Shown one piece after another: positions 46,501 to 58,334 of a stretch of 64,000 bases of DNA (its first letter is position 1; every line of letters begins with the position of its first letter). The notes under the pieces were generated by a model. That model worked only from the letters and a program-made list of their open reading frames with translations. It was not told the origin of the DNA and ran no database searches. The translations under genes were made by a program, and so were the position numbers. Source of the DNA: Ceratorhiza oryzae-sativae (lineage: Eukaryota > Basidiomycota > Agaricomycetes > Cantharellales > Ceratobasidiaceae); NCBI GenBank assembly GCA_030998015.1, contig JARWMV010000236.1, positions 1,116,001 to 1,180,000 of the forward strand, read 5' to 3'.

Positions 46501-49500
46501 CTATCCTCCGCCCCCGTCAGCAGTGTCCACGGATGCCGGCGTCGAGGCTGGTGTAGACGCTGGCGAGCCAGCCACCGCCGCGGCACCCTTGCCAAGGCTC
46601 AGCTTCATCTTTTTTGTCCCTTCACCTGCGCCAGCGAGCTTCCCAACCAGCGGGAACGTCTCTTCCTCTGCTTCCTTTGCCCCTCGCTTCCCCGAACTGT
46701 ATAGCGCCAGTAACTCGTCTTCTTCCTCCTCCCGCCTCCGTTTCTCAGCCCGCAGTTGACTTAGTGCCGGCGGACCGTTCTCGAGCAGCGTCGACGGGAA
46801 CGTGTCCATCTGATCGCTCTCCGACCCTCCCTCGGTGCTCATCTCGGCTAGCCGCGCCGCCGTCTGGCTCTCCGCGACAAACGCAGCAGACCGCGTCAGT
46901 TTCCGCTCAGGGCTCTCCGAGTCGCTGCCCGAGCCAGAAGACCCCTTGGGCGAGTCCCCGTTGTCCAGCGGCATGGGTGAAGGCGACAACACGTTTTGGA
47001 ACGTGAGCATACCATCCGAGCTCGTTCCTGTCACAACACCCAGGTCTTCCTCGTCCTCCTCATAGTCCGCTAGTCCAAGCAACCCCGCGGACGGGGGCTT
47101 GATCGGTTGAAACACAGGAGTTGAGCCGCTGCCGTCTGACCCGGCCCGTGTTCGTGCGCCAGTTCCAAGTGCAACGCGACCTCGCTTGCGCTTGAGCGTG
47201 TTCATCGGTGGTACCTGCACCGGCGTCCACTTGAGCGGCACCTCGAGCGTCTCCTCGTCGGCGCTGTTAAAGTAGTCTTCTTCCTCTGCGTCCATGAGTC
47301 GGCCGCTGCCCCATCGTCGGGTGCTGTTCCCATTCCTACAAGCCACGGCTGTCAGACCGATAAGAGATAATACCGATTCACTCACGTCGAGTTTGCGACC
47401 GGCTCTGCTGGCGGTGGCTCCTCGTGGTTCTGCTCCCATCTCAAGATAATCCCCGCAAACCTCATTCCGACCATTGGCAGTTTGGCAAGCTCACGAACAC
47501 GCTCGCCATGCTTATCCATCATATAATCGATCACAGGACGAAGGTTTTCCTGTTTAGAGTCCATTAGCTACACGGTCACGGTCACGTTGATCGAGCACTT
47601 GGAACTTACCCGACGGATATACTCGAAAAACTCCTGACAGGTCGAACTGAGCATATTATCTCGGCGTGACTCCCGCGCGGTAAGTTCGATAATAGGCTGA
47701 ATCACATCTTGCTTGATAAGATGTCGCGTGACAAAGACGTTCGATGACCTGAAACATGCGCGAAACACACGCAATGCGGCTAACGTACGATTACTGAGCA
47801 AATGATCCGTAAATTAAATAAGAATCACATACCTAATCGTACGTGTTTTTCCCTGGATGAGAGCAGCGAGGCTAGCTTGACGGCAATATTTGAGGCGCAA
47901 ATATAAAATTGGCATCGATGTCCGTGCTGCACCACAAAATTGGAGAGCAAGTCACACAGGAACAAGAACTGTGACGCCTGATCGCGATGAGCGTTGAGCG
48001 GTCCTCCTGCAATGCGTGCCACACGTGTTCAGACAAGTCATTGGAGCTAAACTCAAAAGCTTACCCTGTAGAGCTTGGAAGTCTGGAAGCGCGAGTATTG
48101 GTTTATAAAGCGAGATGATGCACTGCTCGTAAAAATACAGCAAGAACTTTTCAGTCGCTGGATCCTCCCTCCGCGCCATCGCAGCTTTCGCAGCCGCCGC
48201 CGGCGTTGGTCGCTAACAAAACACATCAGTACTTCGCGTTCAGAATCATCATCGGGTCACTTACGTCTCCCAAACCCATGTCGCTCCCCGCACCCTGCAC
48301 CTCCAGCAATACCCGAATCCCATCGGCCACCTGGCTCCGGAGCGCTAAATCCTTCGTTCCACCCATCGTCGCTATCAACTGCTCCAACAAGGTGCGCACA
48401 CCTGCCTCTGCATGATGCAGTACGTTTTGTCGCACACCATGCGGGTCGTACTCCATCACGCTGAGGAGAATGTCACCGCACAAATGTTGGACCCCGAGCA
48501 TGTCCGGATCCGGGTTCTGCACCGATAGCGCCCATTGGATCATGTATAATACACCACGGTCAACCAGCAGCCGATACAACGCGAAGCGCGTCGAAACCTG
48601 AACGTTCTTGGCCGTCGCGCAGAGCTGGTGTGTCATACGGATGATGTCTCTTCGTCGGGTATCAAGGTCAGGGGATATAGTCGGCTCGGCCACTGGTCCA
48701 ATTCCGGGAGATGAGCTGCCATTCGGCAGGGCTGGCATGTTACTTGGATCCTCCACAGTATCCAACACGTTCTTTCCATCCTTCGCTCGCAGTTGAGGGA
48801 ACGCAGAGAACATCCGAGGTAGTAACGTCTCCTCATGCTGAAAGTGAGTGACAATGTCGATTTGGTTGAAAATAATGAACGAGTTGAGGATGTTGAAAGT
48901 AGGGTCATCAAGCATTCTTGCGAGAACAACGTCCTTTAAGAATAGCAATCGATACGTTTGGTGGATCTTCTTCCGCACGATGGGGTCTCGGATAGGAACT
49001 GCCTCACGATAATGTGCGACGCTGGATAAGAACTCTCGATATGCCCCCTTGTGTTCCGGAAACTCGGGATCATCTACAGATGGGCTTTAGCTGCAAGTAG
49101 TTTGGGCACAGTTGTTTAAACTGACATTCCAAGATTCCTAGTACGCCTGGGAAGATATCATCAGCCAGCATGTGTTCGTACATGGGGTGTTCATTAAGCA
49201 TTACTGCACACGAGCTCAGTGGCAGGCCTTACAAACCGAGTTCCCACTTACTTATGGTTTGCATTATGTGACATAATGAATGTAAATGTACCAGCAGTTC
49301 TGATCGCTCGGCTTCATAGAATAGTTCGATCAGGGAGCATACGAATTTCTGAATCTCGCCCGTCAACATCTACCCTCGGCTGACGAGCGTAAACGTACCT
49401 GATACACCAGCGTCTCACAAATCTTTTCTTTAATGGTCGGATTTTTAGATAGGAGTTTGATTGCACGGTCAATGTCACCAATGGTACCAAAGTCAGGGAT

Positions 49501-50443
49501 AGGTATTTGCCCGGCCTGCATAAACGAGTGTGCAAATCGTCGGTCAAGCGACATCTTTGGCGTCGACGGAGGGGATGATGATGTCGGGTCCTCTGTAGAA
49601 CTGGTTGATGAACTGCACGTCAAACAGACAGCATCAACTTACGTTTGCCCCGAAGGTGTCGCTGGACTTCTTGGATAAAGTCCCATATTTCGCCACACCC
49701 ATCCAAATCCTGAAAACTCAGCGCAAAGTCTGTCCCATCCGGCTCGGTCCACACAATGAGGGTCTCTGCAGCGGCGGCGAAGCAACATGAGAGATCGAGC
49801 AGCTAGCGGCCAAGGTAAACAATGACATACGACCCAAATCGCCCTGCTCTCCCTGTTGGCGCTGGTAGACATCCTGGGCCCGAATCTCGCATCGTAAAAG
49901 CTCGCCCTCGGTAAACTCGCTTTTGACAATGATGACTGCTTTTTCGGTGCTTTCGTCGTAATCAGCCGAACACATCCCAGTCCCGCGGTCGTTCCAAGAT
50001 GAGCCCTTGAGTTCGTACACCTGTCCGAATTACGCAGGGGGTTTGTTGGAAGACTGAATCAACACCCGAATCCCCCATGATCGTACCTTGACTCTCCGCA
50101 TCTCGGCAGTTGACCAATCGTCTGCCGGTGTCCAGTCTTCTTCACTGTCACCCATCTGAGCGTCCATGCCGACCGCGAGTCCCTCGTCCAACATGTCTCC
50201 CGACTGCATCACACGAGCGCCCCCGTTGAATGCTATGTCGGGTGTAACAGAATGGAGTTCGCTCGGCGAGACGGTCGTGCGAAGCTCGTGCTGCATGGAC
50301 TGCTGTTGCTGCTGCTGCTGCTCGATGTCCATGTCTGGCAGGACGTCGAGGGGGTACGGGTCGATGTGAAGTGCAGTGTCCGGCACGGGGGCAGCAGCCG
50401 AACCCGTGGTGTCTGGCTCAACCGAGTTGGTGGCCTCATGCAT
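46501..50443 (-). CDS. PSY2: Protein phosphatase 4 regulatory subunit 3 (PP4R3/Psy2/SMEK)
   Basis: Substrate-targeting subunit of PP4, acting in DNA-damage signalling and other pathways. Twelve exons: 50443-50087, 50020-49834, 49765-49643, 49592-49399, 49348-49252, 49203-49126, 49073-48265, 48212-48065, 48006-47833, 47779-47610, 47567-47386 and 47335-46501 (1117 residues). An N-terminal extension of about 115 residues with seven glutamines in a row precedes the EVH1/RanBP-like domain (RRVKVYELKGSSWNDRGTG, ETLIVWTEPDGTDFALSFQD). A long armadillo-like region follows (DPIVRKKIHQTYR, FNILNSFIIFNQIDIV, ATEKFLLYFYEQCI, NAHRDQASQFLFLCDLLSNF), then an acidic Ser-rich tail. The frame is intact throughout. 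Intron 10 (47568-47609) is only 42 bp. Confidence 0.94.
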
Positions 50444-50650
50444 GGGTGAGGATAGGGGCTGCCGTGTAACCTTTTTCAGTCACGCAACGAAACGTGAATG
50501 GTGTGCGGGGCGGGGGCTTGCGGCGGGCGTTGTGGTGGTCAGTCAAGCGGGTGGTTCACGCCTGATCCCACATTTCCAATGGTTGTTTTGGCCCCGACCC
50601 CCGGCCACTCTTTGATAGCACGTAGCCGCCGGTTCAAATTTGTTAATTAA

Positions 50651-52003
50651 CTACACATCTTTGCGCGTCTTATACGTCGCCGCCAGTCTGCGCTCGAGCC
50701 ACTCGCGAGCCGTCATTTGCTCGTCTGCATCAAGTCCAAACCGTTCTTGCACACTGCTTCGCGCGTGCTGTTCCTCTTCGACGTGTTCCATCGGAATGCG
50801 GGCGAGAAGCACGTCGTCGGTCGGATGCCTGTACGCACAATAAGTATCGGCAGTTAACGGTTCCCCCCAAGGCACGCACAAGAAGTAGGCGATCGAGTAC
50901 CGAGCCTGTTTGGCTTCAGGCCCACGTGGGAGTGCCACTCTGTGCACAGTGCTAGTGTAGCGGCCTCCGGACCAGAAACTGAGTTTGATTTCAGCGACAG
51001 AGGATGCGGCTAAAATAAGCACGTACTCGAAGAGATCGCCGATATTTACGAGCACCGCATCATCCACCACGGGTGCATCAAGCCATTCCCCAGTAGGTAG
51101 TTTGATTTGGAGACCTCCCAGCGATTTCTACTTGGCAGTGTTCTTCGGCCGTGTCTCCGAGGCTGCGTTTCAGGGTAGACTCACCTGGAATAATAACGTC
51201 AAGGAACCTGGCCAATCTCGTGGGTTGGTGATTAGAAGTCGCAGCTGTATTAGGATACACACCATAATCTGAGTGCGCGCCCGCACGAACCTCGCCGTCG
51301 ATTTGGTCTTCCGGTATATCGGATGGCGGGTAGTAGAGCAACCGCAATATAGAGCTTTGTTCGCTGTCATATGCGTGACGAGAGGTGAAATAGTCTTCGG
51401 GAAGCTAAGTCACGCTTGTCTATTAGGGCACACAAAGGTTGAAGGAGAGGAAACAGTCACCTGGAGAGTCTCGGCAAATGACTTCAGCAACCTCATTGAA
51501 AGCTCATGGCAGCCCTGCATAAACGCGGATATCGTCGGAATATGCTGCTCGAGAGTGGGCGGCAGAGGCTGTTTGGGTTGTCCGTCGGCCGTGAACTTGG
51601 ATAGGTTGAATGCTCTGAGGGGCAATTAGAGTTAGCCGCCTCGGCTTTGCCCCATTGTAAACGCACTCTTTGATGTCACCAGACGGGTTGCCTCTGCTAT
51701 CAAGGCTGAATGTACGTGTTGGATGCTGCATACATGACCTATGTTTGTACACAAGACTCACGACTCTTGCCTGTTTTTGACCCAGCCTCGGTTCTCGACT
51801 GTAATCGCGACCTTTTCCTTCTCCTCTGGTGATTCGCCTTCAAAGAAGCCCTTGCTGACTTCAAACATGTCTCGTACAAGACCCGGAGACGGCGTTGCCC
51901 CATTCTGGATAAACAAAAAGCCCAAATTTCTGATGGCCGAGGAGACGTCCTTGGGATCAGGGTGTTTGGAAAGATCAATCGTAGGGATGTCGAGCTCGCT
52001 CAT
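50651..52003 (-). CDS. 2-oxoglutarate/Fe(II)-dependent oxygenase (isopenicillin N synthase-like)
   Basis: Cytosolic-type non-heme iron oxygenase; substrate unknown. Exons 52003-51782, 51725-51667, 51614-51461, 51404-51263, 51207-51185, 51127-51027 and 50978-50651 (342 residues). The N-terminal DIOX_N block reads IPTIDLSKHPDPKDV and NLGFLFIQN. Iron ligands are H189 and D191 (AHSDYG) and H246 (STVHRV), with the 2-oxoglutarate arginine probably R260 (ARYS). The first intron is uncertain: donor TGG|GTCAAA is weak but is the only one I found that restores frame into the GDIKEAFN block. A 23-nt exon encodes SLTLLFQ. Divergent from the Tpa1-like gene. Confidence 0.85.
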
Positions 52004-52408
52004 CGTATCAAAACGTCAAAACCAGATCGGCGAGCAAATGTTGTGGTTTGATTTGACCAGCTCAAGCAGGGTCCGGGGTCCCCGTTCGCCACCGGTCCGA
52101 AACACAAACACAGCTATGACGCAGAAGTGGTCTGTGCACCAAGCAAACACACCTTCGCCAAGACTGCATCAGCGACTGCCTGTCTTGCGTCGCGAATCAA
52201 GGGTCAGCGTGCTAACCAGTTTGGGCGGTGTTGTCGTGCGAATGGTAACTTTTCGCTCATAGATCAGAGTGCTGAGTGCGGCCTGCCCTGTGGTTTCCGG
52301 CGGCAACAGCGATCGGACACGTGTGGGCGCAGAAAGAGACAGAAGCACCGATGATCGCCGGGCTCAAATTTTGACCCCGCAACCTTGTGCGTTCCACAAC
52401 ACTCGGCC
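52004..52408. promoter_or_regulatory. Divergent promoter of two Fe(II) oxygenase genes
   Basis: A 405-bp gap between the start codons of the 2OG oxygenase (-) and the Tpa1-like oxygenase (+), containing CACGTG at 52318-52323. No coding sequence was seen. Shared control is inferred. Confidence 0.4.
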
Positions 52409-54576
52409 ATGGTCTCTCGTCCCCGCTCGCCCGCTGCATCTCCAGCCCCACCCGTGACAAAGCGCCGCAAGACCATCTCGGAGTCGAGCGAAATTATTCC
52501 GCATTTTGAGCATGGCTTGCTGGACGAGCCAAGCGTGGCTAGCCTAAATGCGCAGTATGCGGCATCGCAGCCCTACAAGCACGCCGTGATCCCAAAGCTA
52601 TTTTCAGACGAGCTACTTAGGAAAGTCAAGGATGAGATCTTAGAGAATGTGAGCTTTACTGAAAAAGAGACAGACATCTACAAGGCAAGTTGTTTGCTTC
52701 GTTGTTTGCGACCTACACCTGACCAAAGGCTGGTAGGTTCACCAAACAGGTGATCTCGCATCCCTTTCCTACCTAGCGCCGGAACAACAAGCGTTGTTTC
52801 CTTCGCTGCTCAAGCTACGCGAAGCTCTATACTCGCCCGAGTTTCGCAGTTTTGTGCGTGGCGTGACAGGATGCGGTCCATTGTCGGGAAAGAAGCAAGA
52901 CATGTCGGTCAATTCATACAAAAAAGGTGAGCAGCAGAGTGTTGTTCATCACCTGTCTCTCACACGACACGATCCAGGATGCCATCTTCTGAATCATGAC
53001 GACGTTATCGGCACGCGCCGGGTATCGTACATCCTCTATATGCCTCTGCCACTGGATCAACCGTGGAAGCCAGAATGGGGTGGCGCACTCGAGCTCTACC
53101 CGATCACAGCGCTCTCCGACGGCAGCCTTGAACCCGAGTGCAAGCCGGTCAAGGTGATCCCCCCTTCCTGGAATCAGTTCATTTTTTTCGAGATTCAGCC
53201 GGGACGGGTGAGTACTACTGTACCCCGGAATATGTTCATATGGAATAACCAATTTCAGAGCTTTCACTCGGTGGAGGAGGTAGTGGTAGATGAGGGTGAC
53301 AATAAGCGACAAAGACTTAGTATTAGTGGATGGTAAGAGCTCAACAGAGTCCGTACTGCGGATTCTCATTAGCTCCTAGGTTCCATCGCCCACAACAAGG
53401 TGAGGAAGGCTATGACGAGAACGACATCCCAAAAGAAAGGAGCTCGCTTCAGCAACTGGTTAGTATTGAACGTCCCCCCAAGATATTTGCTAACACACTA
53501 TGCCAGTCCGCTTCAAACAGCGCTCCTTTACAGCCATACCCATCCGACACTGAATCCCCACCAAGTCCACAAACACTTGTGCTCAGCGAAGAGCACAAGT
53601 CTTTCCTCTCTCAGTTCCTCAATCCGACATACCTCACCCCGAGAGCTATCGAGACCCTCGCCACCAAATTCTTTGAAGATTCGAGTCTCGATCTGCACAT
53701 GTTTCTCTTGGACACCCTTGCTCTAGAGCTCGAATCTGGGATAAAGGCGCTGGACGACAAAGCGAACCAAGCGCATCGAACGATCGCCATCCCCAGTCAT
53801 GATTATGGTAGTGACGAACCTGGGTGGGAGCTCTTTGGTCCTCCGCATAGATTCAGGTATTATCGTGCGACCGACGAACTTGGCGCTCAACCAGGTGCCA
53901 GTGGAATCATCCACCGCCTCCGCACAGAGCTATTCCCTTCCCCAGCATTTCGCTCTTGGTTGGGCTCTGTGACGTCTCTTCTGCCTCTTGCATACGCCGT
54001 CACAGCGAGGAGGTTTAGGCCTGGGCTTGATTATACTTTAGCGGGTGCCGTCGAGGATGAAGCCGGGCTAGACGTATGCCTAGGACTCACACCTGAGGTC
54101 GAAAATAACGGGGAGGGATGGGAAAGTGGTGCATGGGGCGGCTGGGAAGTGAGTCTGTTGTGCATCTGCAGTTGTGCTTATCAGTGCTGACGGCCTGCTT
54201 GTAGTGTTACATGGCACCTCACGAGGGAGAAGACGACCCCGAAGTGTACAAATCCTCTGGGTCAAAGTCAAAGAACGGCTCGAGTAGAACCGAGCGTTTG
54301 AAGAACGCTGCAGATCCGAAAGGCAAGGGAAAGGCAAAAGCCGATTCAGAAGAGGACGAAGAGATGTCCGAAGATGAAGATGAAGGCGGCACTCTGCTAA
54401 CCGTTCAGCCTGGATTCAACCGCCTGGTTATAGCATTGAGGGATCCTGGCGTATTGAAGTTTGTAAAATATGTCTCAGCAGCTGCTCCCGGAAGTCGATG
54501 GGATATATTCGGCGAGTGGGAGGCAGCTATGCTGGAGGTTGACGATGGCTCAGAGGGCGAAGACGGAGACGAGTAA
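52409..54576 (+). CDS. TPA1: Prolyl dihydroxylase Tpa1/Ofd1
   Basis: Fe(II)/2OG oxygenase that hydroxylates a proline of ribosomal protein uS12 (yeast Tpa1), and a hypoxia regulator in fission yeast (Ofd1). Exons 52409-52684, 52737-52926, 52978-53207, 53259-53332, 53380-53458, 53507-54148 and 54205-54576 (620 residues). The catalytic domain has FTEKETDIYK, GDLASLSYL, GCHLLNHDDVIGTRRVSYIL (iron ligands H162 and D164) and SFHSVEEV (H235). The second, non-catalytic domain starts with SEEHKSFLSQFLNPTYL and the acidic insert near the end is typical. Intron 1 has the donor GCAAGT. Introns 2, 3 and 5 are 51, 51 and 48 bp, all multiples of three without stops. Confidence 0.93.
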
Positions 54577-54611
54577 CAAATTATTGTGCATGTTAGTTCA
54601 TCGGAAAACAA

Positions 54612-56089
54612 TCAAAACACAATCTTCTTCCCAGAGCTGGGTACAATTGCAACCGTTTCCCGCTTGGCCTGTGCGAGTGCTGCGCCAGGTCTCGGGCGTA
54701 ACCTCCCGTCCTTTGCCCGAACGTACTGCTCGTCTCCTTTTGGCTTTCGGCTGCGAGGTTCCTGTTTGATATCATCTCCCTCTTCAGCTTGCTCATTTGT
54801 AGCTGCATATTTCCGACGCTTCGCCTCTCTGGCAGTCTCCGCCGGTTCCTCCTCTGCAATCTGTTTCCGCGGTCGTGGGCCGCCACCCCCACGTCGAACT
54901 GCGTCAGGCGAGCCATACTCGAGGACAAGCTTTCGCCCGTTCAGGTAATGGTTGCGAGGGTTGATGAGCACTGCGGTAGCATAGGCGGTGCTAAGAAAGT
55001 CCAAGAATGCCCAACTATCCAGGCTCGCCCGTTAGTTTCTGTATGCATAGCCATATCAAAACGTACCCTTTGCACAACCCGCTATCCTCAAATGTCCCCA
55101 TCCGTATTTTCTTCAACCATCGCAGAGGTTTTCCGCCCGGATTCTTCGCGGCACCATCCCGCTTGGCCTGCTCCTCTAAGTCGCTTGGGAGGCCATGGCC
55201 TTCTATCATTTGCCGGATATCGTCCTCCTTGGTTTCAAAGGGTAGATTGCCCATGAATAGAGTTTGGGCAGCGGGCTGCTTCTGCGAGCTGAGAATTTTT
55301 TGCGCCGTTTTCGAATGAGTCGTAGAATGATTTTGAGTTGCCGAAGGTTCCGTTGATTGCTTGTCGGATTCAGCAGTGTTCTTGTGAGTGTCTGGTCGAC
55401 CTGCAAAGTCATCACCTAGAGCACGCTGATTAGACAAGGCGAAACAAATGATCGATGTGTTTTGCTTGCCATTCTTTATCAGCAGTCTTCGACCGTCGAG
55501 ATTTTTCTCAGAAAATGTAATGGCAAGCAATTGAGCCTCGGGAGTTGCGAAATCAACGTATGCGAACCTGTTCATGATGAGTAACGGAAATGCGATCATG
55601 ACGCGAGCCCGCCTTTCCTACTGACCCTCTGTTCTCGCCTCTCATCCCTTGGCCTTGACCAACCACCTGCTTCTTAGGCATATGCACTCGCGTTATCTCC
55701 CCAACCCCCTCGAAAAAATTCTTGAGTTGCTCCTCCGTTGTCTTGAAACTGAGGTTCCCCACCCAAATCGAGTTTTGGCGGATTGGCAGAGTCGGTTTGT
55801 TGTCTGATTTGGGCTCAACCTTGGCCTTGGAAGAATTTGAACCTATTTCTCCCCCATCATTATTGTCTGATTGTAGCTCCTTTAATTTGCGCTTTTTTGC
55901 CTTTCGTTGAGCTGCATGAGAGAGAACCTCGACCTCCTCGGCTTCAGGCTTAGTAGGAGCGGACTCGAGAGGGCCATTTTCGGGCTCGTTTTTGTATGAA
56001 TGGCTTGAGGCAATAATTTCTTTGCCACTTTCTTTCTTATGCTTCGCCAGGTTCGGTTCAGCGGAGCGTGATGTAGAGGATTTTGGCAT
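54612..56089 (-). CDS. Nop13/Rnp24-like nucleolar RNA-binding protein
   Basis: Two-RRM protein of the yeast Nop13 type, linked to pre-ribosomes. Exons 56089-55626, 55567-55470, 55415-55067 and 55014-54612 (437 residues); a start at 56116 is also open. A Lys-rich N-terminus (RKAKKRKLKEL) precedes RRM1 (SIWVGNLSFKTTEEQLKNFF; RGFAYVDFATPEA). RRM2 has TLFMGNLPFETKEDDIRQMI and KGWAFLDFLSTAYATAVL. The tail is basic (RPRKQ, AKRRKYA). Intron 2 (55416-55469) needs a GC donor (AATG|GCAAGC). Its 54 bp are stop-free, so retention would add 18 residues between LLIKNG and DDFAGRP. Its end lies 36 bp from that of TPA1. Confidence 0.85.
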
Positions 56090-56244
56090 AGAGAGGGAGG
56101 AGTGAGTGTAGACCAAAAGTTATTTGATTCGGACCCTGAATTACCCACCCGGCGCTTGGTACCCCACATTCTGATTGCTCAACACTTAACCTCAACCACG
56201 TCATTCGACTGAATAAAACATATTTTATTTGTCCTCAGTATACA

Positions 56245-57491
56245 ATGTCCGGGCACCGGGATGAATCGAATCAAAAAGATACTAGTGATTTTATTCTTGT
56301 TGTAGCGACGGGAGGTAAATCAACCCAAGTAGTGCATGCAGAATTTGTTGTTTAATTGCTTCTATCTCGCCACCAGGAAGCTCTGGCTTGGTGAGTAGAA
56401 ATAACGTGTTTTTCTTGTCCAGACCCGACGAGCTTGTTCTCTGGATTTTAGGGCTTCCAAGCGTTGGCCGATTTTGCGCAACACTCTGACAAAGATATCG
56501 TACTGGTGCTTGGGTGTAGAACACCTACAAACCCAACGGTTTCAAATACATTCAATAACATACCCAGAATCAAGAAACTTGACATGGCCTTTCTTGACCT
56601 TGTTGACTTGGAGTCTACCCGAGCGTTTGCTAAGCACATACTTGAGTCGTATCCCCAACAGATTTCCGTGCTCTTGCTGTGTGGCGCTGCGCTTTATAAT
56701 CAGCATTTGGTTGACCAATATGGGAATGAGAAGACATTGCAGACAAACGCTTTAAGCCAAGCTTTGCTACTTTGGTGCTTGCGCCCGCGTCTGGCTGATC
56801 CTGATATGCTGAATGAAGTATCCCCTCGTATAGTATTTGTAGGTTCTTCGTTGCACAAAGGCGCTGCGCAGAGTAGGAGGCCCTTTTTCGTGGGGTACAG
56901 TTGCTTTAATGCACTTCTTCATGAATAGCTTACCGGCCATCTCCGTTGACGATCGAGGGCATCCTTGCGGCTACTCCTTGGAAACCAAAAGAGGCATACG
57001 CGCTCAGTAAACTCGTCCAGATGCACCTCTCTCAAATCTCAGCCGATTGGTTCGGCAAGGTTACAGGGGGGAAGAATCAGCCCACTGTCGTGGTAGTCTG
57101 TCCGGGCAAGTTTAATGCCCCTCTATAGATATAGTTGATCTACTAAACCATGTGATATCTAGGCTTTGTGCCGCAAACCGGCCTCATCCGTGACTTGCCG
57201 TGGTGGGTACGCTTTCTTATGACGTACATCATGCCAATGATGCCGTTTACGACGTCTTTGGAAAAGGGTGAGAAAGGAATTCGCTCCTCTTGTCAGGTCG
57301 CCTAAATCAAGCCTTAACAACTAGCGGGCCAGACTGTCGTGCGGGCCATGCGGGATCAGAGCCTCAAGCCTGGTGACTATATCACTCCTCGTGGGAGCGA
57401 CTCACTGGCTCCAGAATGCATGGACCTGAATCTCCGATTGGCGTGGCGCGACTGGTTCGTTTCGAAGGGTGTCTGGGCTGAAGAAGAGTAG
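56245..57491 (+). CDS. Short-chain dehydrogenase/reductase
   Basis: NAD(P)-dependent oxidoreductase; substrate not predictable. Exons 56245-56314, 56377-56390 (14 nt), 56452-56872, 56929-57105, 57163-57267 and 57325-57491 (317 residues). The cofactor motif TGGSSGLG (22-29) is assembled across three exons by the micro-exon. Catalytic Y192 and K196 are in EAYALSKLV, with a plausible serine in FVGSSLHKG. After the active site, PGFVPQTGLIRDLPWWVR and an amphipathic stretch suggest membrane association, as in retinol-dehydrogenase-like members. Intron 4 (57106-57162) has the donor GCAAGT. Divergent from the Nop13-like gene, 155 bp between starts. Confidence 0.85.
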
Positions 57492-58334
57492 CCGTGCCCC
57501 TGTCTCGATCACATATTACTTCCATGTCACGCACTGTACGAATAGTAAGCAGAAGCTTTAGGCACAGACTTTACGCCGAAGCAGAGTGATCATGCGGGTC
57601 TCTAACTGCGAGATCTTTCCTTTGGTCTCCGAGCATAACGCGAAGGGTGTTCGATAACATTTAGTATTTTCAAATATTCAGCGTTGGTGTGGCCAGTGTC
57701 AACACCAAATGACTAGCTGATTCAACGAACGCTGAGATTCGTTAATTGAATTTCACTCTTAGGTGTATCATCTGACGGAGCCAATTTTGGGAGAAGCAAT
57801 TCTCATGAAATAGCACGAGCGTGTACCCCTACTCGCGCATGTTGACCAGATATCATGCGCATGTTAGCTGGATGCTTCGACCCAGTCCACCCTCATGACT
57901 CTACCTTCGACGCGCGAATATCGGCTACGAAGTTCCGCGTGATGATACTGGCTTCTTGAGCTATTCTGAGGATGGCGTTATCGTTCAGTGCGCTTTATCC
58001 GAAGATAGGGCCCTCGTGGCTCCTTTTGGAAGAGTTGGGTATCTGTATGCTGGGTTTGTCCAACAAATTACCTCTAAATATAGCGGGATACGTCAATATA
58101 AGATTCGAATATGGTCTTAAAAAGCAATTGATGGATGCAAGTGGCCTGTATGCGCCGGTGGGTTCTTGCGGTTCTTGAAATAGCCTCTCACATGGTCGTA
58201 TCCCAGGCTAGTGGTGACTGTGTTTTGCGGTAGTGACTTCACTCATAAATACACTAGGTATTTCCCCCCCATGAGTGTCGCGCACCATAGAACAGTCGTG
58301 CATTTTACTGAATTTTTTCTCAATAACTTTTGCC
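57492..58334. other. Intergenic region upstream of the ferric-reductase-like gene
   Basis: About 0.84 kb. One short open frame (57972-58178) shows no family resemblance. Presumed 3' end of the dehydrogenase gene and promoter of the reductase. I searched for iron-response GATA-type sites by eye only, with no firm result. Confidence 0.4.
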
